Shown piece after piece: positions 60,280 through 64,000 of a stretch of DNA of 64,000 nt. Every line of letters begins with the position of its first letter. Position 1 is the stretch's first letter. Both the position numbers and the translations under genes were made by a program. The notes under the pieces were generated by a model that saw nothing but the letters and a program-made list of their open reading frames with translations, had not been told where the DNA came from and did no database searches. Origin of the DNA: Auanema rhodensis (taxonomy: Eukaryota; Nematoda; Chromadorea; Rhabditida; Rhabditidae); contig OZ059899.1 in assembly GCA_964057225.1 (NCBI GenBank), positions 14,516,501-14,580,500 on the forward strand, in the 5' to 3' direction.

Positions 60280-61340
60280 AATAAACTGATAGATACTTCT
60301 AAACACATCTGCTATATGTACTTCATCTCACTTTAAACTTCAGAATTTCCCGCCCATTCCAATTTTTGAATTGGAAACAGCCGTTTAAGTGCAAATTTGT
60401 ATTATGATATGTACTTATATGTATGTATACTTAGTTCAAAATACATATTTTAACATCCCTTAGGGTATTTTCTTGTTAAACTACATTTTTCCTTTTTTTG
60501 TTTGCATTTCAAGCTTGTTTATTAGTAGGTACAACTAGCCGGTTGATGACCATAAACAGCTGTTTTTTGTTTTTTATTTTTTTGTTGCACTTTAAGGTCA
60601 ACTTATTTGTTTTTAAAAATAATTTTTTTATTTCACTACTCTAAGTTCATTATATTTTCTTCATTTATTATTACGTTTTAACGATCTTTCTTTCAATATT
60701 TTACACTTCTATGTATAACTTTTTGTAATTTTAATTCATTTTTTCACCCTATTAATAGTTTCTGTGTTACTTTTCTTTATTTCAATATGGACTATAATAA
60801 TGATGTAAAGAAAGAGAAGAAGTAGTAGTTTTCTTATTACAAATGATTTTTAAAAGAAAATTTATCTTAATTTCTTATCACGTGTAGAAATTACATGTGA
60901 ATACTTATAATTCTTTTAATTCCTATTAAAAAGTTTAAAATTTTATAGAAATGAATGAAAGCCAGACTGAAACATGTGATGGATTAGATTGTTTGACTCT
61001 TTGAACATAATTGATCTTTTGAACAGGAGCCAATAACATCATACATGGGTTGATTGTCATACATAGATTCATAGATAGAGATAGATGATCGATGAATTGT
61101 GATCATCTAGTTGAAACAATTCACTCATTTATTCAAATTTTCTATTTTTAAATGACAGATTAATCAATTTTTGATTATAATTTCTCATATTTTTCTGTTT
61201 GATTTTGTGAGATTGATAGATTGAGAGAAGAGAGAATGTAAAGAAACTTCATGATCATCACGTTTATCAGTGGAATTACTTTTAGTCGTCCGTAAGAAGA
61301 GATTAGACCAAAGTTGTCACCTATATAGTAGTAAAGCACA
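59653..61340. repeat. dispersed 21-nt identical pair
   Basis: The same 21 bases, starting CCTATATAGTAGTAAAGC and ending ACA, occur at 59653-59673 and 61320-61340 in the same orientation, 1667 nt apart. Flanks do not match beyond a few bases. Confidence 0.85.
60236..60279. repeat. (TA)n palindrome flanked by TAACT/AGTTA
   Basis: A long AT run with inverted ends forms one continuous self-complementary sequence of about 44 nt. Similar ACTATATA...TATATAGT ends recur in several other AT-rich spots of the window, for example near 5982-6030. Confidence 0.85.
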
Positions 61341-62427
61341 ATCTCTATTTCCTCAGATATTCTCAATTTCTGTTTTTTTTTGATATCCCATAGTATTATT
61401 AGGTGATGTTATGTGTCTGCTTCCTTGTTGTTAAGAAGATTAGAAGGCATACTATCACCACATTTCCCATATGTCATTTAGATATGACACTTATTTCCTT
61501 ACAAGATGTTTGAAAGGAAAATTGAAGTGCAAAAAGTTGTTAAGTCTCTTACAGCTTCTTATCAGATACATATGTGTTGAATAAGAAGTAGGAAAGACAC
61601 ACACACACATATATATGTATATGAATAGGTAAGAGAGGGAGATAGAGAGAGAGAGAGAGAGAAAGAGAAAGAAGATGAAGCAGAAAAGAAAGGGGAAGAA
61701 AAAGCCTTTTCGGTGTGTTAAAATTTCCTGCTTAGTCTTTGTTCTAACCACGTGACTAGTGTCTATCTATATCAATATTTCTATCTCTTATTAATGTAGA
61801 AGCTTCATGATTTTTAATATTTAATTGAAATATAAATATATCAAATCCACTATTCATCATCTATTATGACCTTCAGCTTATCGTCATGTTCTCCCTCTTA
61901 ATCTCTTTACACCCCTTTCTTTCTACCTATATATCTATGGCTTTCTTTCGAATTGTTCTCGCAGTTCTCTACCAATCAAAAGAGGTACTGTACATACTTA
62001 TAAGTAGGGATGTTCAATTCTGGGCTAGAAAAAGTTTGAAATTCCATGAGAATATGCCATAAACTCATGACCTCTATGCTTCCTTCTCTCTCTCTATCTT
62101 TCTCTCTGTCTCCCTCCTCTTTCTTTGATAAACCGATTGTGCTATCAACTAAGCTGTCATCTGAAAAAAGGTTTATCTTTTGATCTTACATGTTCCGCTC
62201 CATTCTACAGCAACAGTCTTGTTTATTGAATTTTTCGTTCATTTCTGAATTTCTGCAATTGTAGACGACGCAGAAGATGACGTCAATCGACCACTTTTCT
62301 TACACCTTCATTTGATGAATTAGATGCCGCTTTCTAATACAATAATCAAAAAATAGTCTGATAGCTTCTGTTGATCGAACCTTTTCGTTTGCATCATGCT
62401 TTGTCAGAGTTTTCATCTTCGCGCAAC

Positions 62428-62567
62428 ATGCTGAAAACCGGCAAAAATGGCCGGCTGACTGCTGTCTTCTGGCGTTCGCTCTCCATTCCGATCGTCCGTG
62501 GACTTCATGATCAGTTGGCTAAACGTCTGTGCAGCCAGCAAAATCACTTAGTTTGTCATTCAGTCAG
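62428..62567 (+). CDS. first coding exon of an unrecognised gene running off the right edge
   Basis: ATG opens 46 codons and ends in phase 2 at TCAGTCAG|GTATGT, a good donor. The peptide begins MLKTGKNGRLTAVFWRS and is basic, with balanced composition and higher GC than its surroundings, which argues for real coding. A possible trans-splice acceptor (GCTTTGTCAG, ending 62407) lies 20 nt before the ATG. I do not recognise the family. One phase-compatible downstream exon is 63226-63297, which would end the protein at TAG after 23 more codons. More exons may lie beyond the window. Confidence 0.5.
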
Positions 62568-64000
62568 GTATGTGGATGTACATATCTGCACAAGATCACT
62601 TCTTTAACAGTTTTTTTGTCTTCACATCGCTATCCTTTGTCTTGGTTTTTTCTAGTTCAATGACAGTTCTACCGAGAGAGAGAGAGAGGGAGAGAGAGAC
62701 AGACTGACAGAGAGGGAAGGAGAGAGAGAGAGAGAAATTGGAGCTGTGCAATCAACAGCACATTTCCTTTCTTGCTTCCTATCCTATGTATATTCTTCTA
62801 GAATTCTCATAAATATAATCAACAAGAATTGTTTTTCCGTCTTGAATCTACAACTACTACGTCTACTACGATTACTTCTCCTACAACTACTTCAATGATC
62901 TCGTTTCCTATCGACCACACATAATCATAACATCATTAACCTGAAGTCTGATGTAATCTTAGATCACTGATTGTATTTGATTTTTCATTATTTCACATTT
63001 ATCGAAACTTGTTGTTTATATCACTTTACCGCTGATATATAGAAACGTTTTCTTATAACTTGTTTGTTTTTTTAAACTTTGGTCACCTGAAGTATGGTAT
63101 TAGAAAGCCATTTAGAAACGATTTAAATGTTTTTTAAAAAAATCCAATATGTAACTTTCATCACATGTCTTCAAAGTTTTGTCCTCTCGTACAATTTATT
63201 TGCTTCTCTTACGCTAGTGAACTTAGGTTTGAACTTTGGAAAACAGAAAGCAGATTTGCGAAATGCGCTCATCTTTCTGGGGAATTCCTTTGCTAGATAG
63301 CGGCAGCACAGAACATGTTTTGCATATTTCCTTTTCTGATTTCTCTCTCCACCTCTGTCTGCCTTTCTTAAAATTTCTCGTAATTTTGACCGCTTATCTG
63401 AATTCGTAATAGAACCACGTGCTTGGAAAGAAAAGAACAATAATGCTGTCTGTATCGAAAGGATAGAGAAAAGTAGAATAAGAGGGGGAGGGAGAAGGGG
63501 GAGAGATACAGAGAGACAGAGAGATAGCTGCATGCATGTAGTGGTGGTGATGATGATGCTAAGTGAATCTTCCTTATTCTTTCATCTTCCTCATCTTCAT
63601 GACTATAATCATTAAGATCTTCATTATTTTCCTTTTATGGTCTGCCAAAACGAGAACTAAGATTACTTCTCCGATACTCTACTGCTTCTTGCCTTTTTCT
63701 GGCACAAAATAGGGGGAGGAGGGGGAGTTGTCAGAGGAGGCGATAGATAATAGAGAGGTAAGATAGAGGGAAAAGAAGAAGACATAAAAGAATAGCTGAT
63801 AACGGTCTTGCAATCTTTCATCTGATTATGACTAGAATCTTTTCCCCATTCTTTGCCTCTTCTTTTCCTACTTTACCTTTAGTCCTCTTTCCTTTCCTTC
63901 TCCATTTCTTCCTCTTCTTCCTCTTCCTCGTCTTCATTTGTTTTGCATTTCTGTGATCGAATACAATTTTGTTCGAAAAGGGCAAAAAAGAATTCGGCCA
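62568..64000. other. right end, probable intron of the edge gene
   Basis: The stretch contains a GA tract at 62670-62735, purine-rich patches at 63475-63530 and 63708-63790, and pyrimidine-rich DNA at 63860-63950. A long opposite-strand frame (63171-63533) and a short + strand frame (63226-63297) overlap, and neither is confirmed. Confidence 0.45.
62670..62735. repeat. interrupted (GA)n microsatellite
   Basis: GA units with GGGA and GACAGACTGACAGA interruptions, in the probable intron of the edge gene. Confidence 0.85.

Larger units (their letters stand above)
59524..62427 (+). other. intergenic region after the tetraspan gene
   Basis: No gene is supported. It contains CT repeats (59676-59695), a TA palindrome (60236-60279), a CACGTG pair (60129-60150) and two 21-nt identical copies at 59653-59673 and 61320-61340. 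A GA tract lies at 61637-61662. Much of 60400-61000 is featureless AT-rich DNA. Confidence 0.55.

Overview
This window looks like AT-rich nuclear DNA from a nematode. The evidence is a complete gene for MUA-3, a nematode body-wall attachment receptor; many 40-60 nt introns with short TTTTAG or TTTCAG acceptors; and trans-splice-like acceptors directly in front of start codons. Two genes sit about 170 nt apart in the same orientation, as in nematode operons. The species cannot be told from the sequence; a chromadorean is likely. Long CT/GA microsatellites fill the larger introns and flanks.

Layout, all recognised genes on the + strand. Positions 1-9515 are a non-coding flank with simple repeats, a few unresolved coding-like patches and the presumed mua-3 promoter. 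Positions 9516-36476 hold mua-3, reconstructed here as 66 constitutive exons plus one cassette exon. The open frame is 3681 codons, or 3736 with the cassette, and every splice phase agrees. It encodes a signal peptide, five cysteine-poor LDL-A-like modules, about 52 EGF-like modules, one von Willebrand A domain, two SEA-like domains, a transmembrane helix and a cytoplasmic tail. Positions 37104-39450 hold a nuclear-envelope NEMP (TMEM194) family gene (531 codons), preceded by a small ORF that overlaps its start. Positions 39621-42236 hold the anaphase-promoting-complex TPR subunit CDC23/APC8 (608 codons). Positions 42708-59461 hold an unrecognised gene for a small four-transmembrane protein. 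It has a 13 kb repeat-filled 5' region, at least two alternative first exons and a cassette exon. Positions 62428-62567 look like the first coding exon of a further gene that runs off the right edge.

MUA-3 is known from C. elegans as an apical hemidesmosome protein that anchors epidermal intermediate filaments to the cuticle. NEMP and CDC23 are likely co-transcribed and serve the nuclear envelope and the cell cycle. The tetraspan gene seems to be regulated mainly by promoter choice.

The most interesting unexplained signal is a recurring composite motif: TCACGTGA-type palindromes, often paired, lying near TATGCTAATT or TATGCAAAT. It occurs upstream of mua-3, in a mua-3 intron and three times in the tetraspan 5' region, and looks like a shared regulatory module or an old dispersed repeat. 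I found no rRNA, convincing tRNA, CRISPR array or intact transposon.
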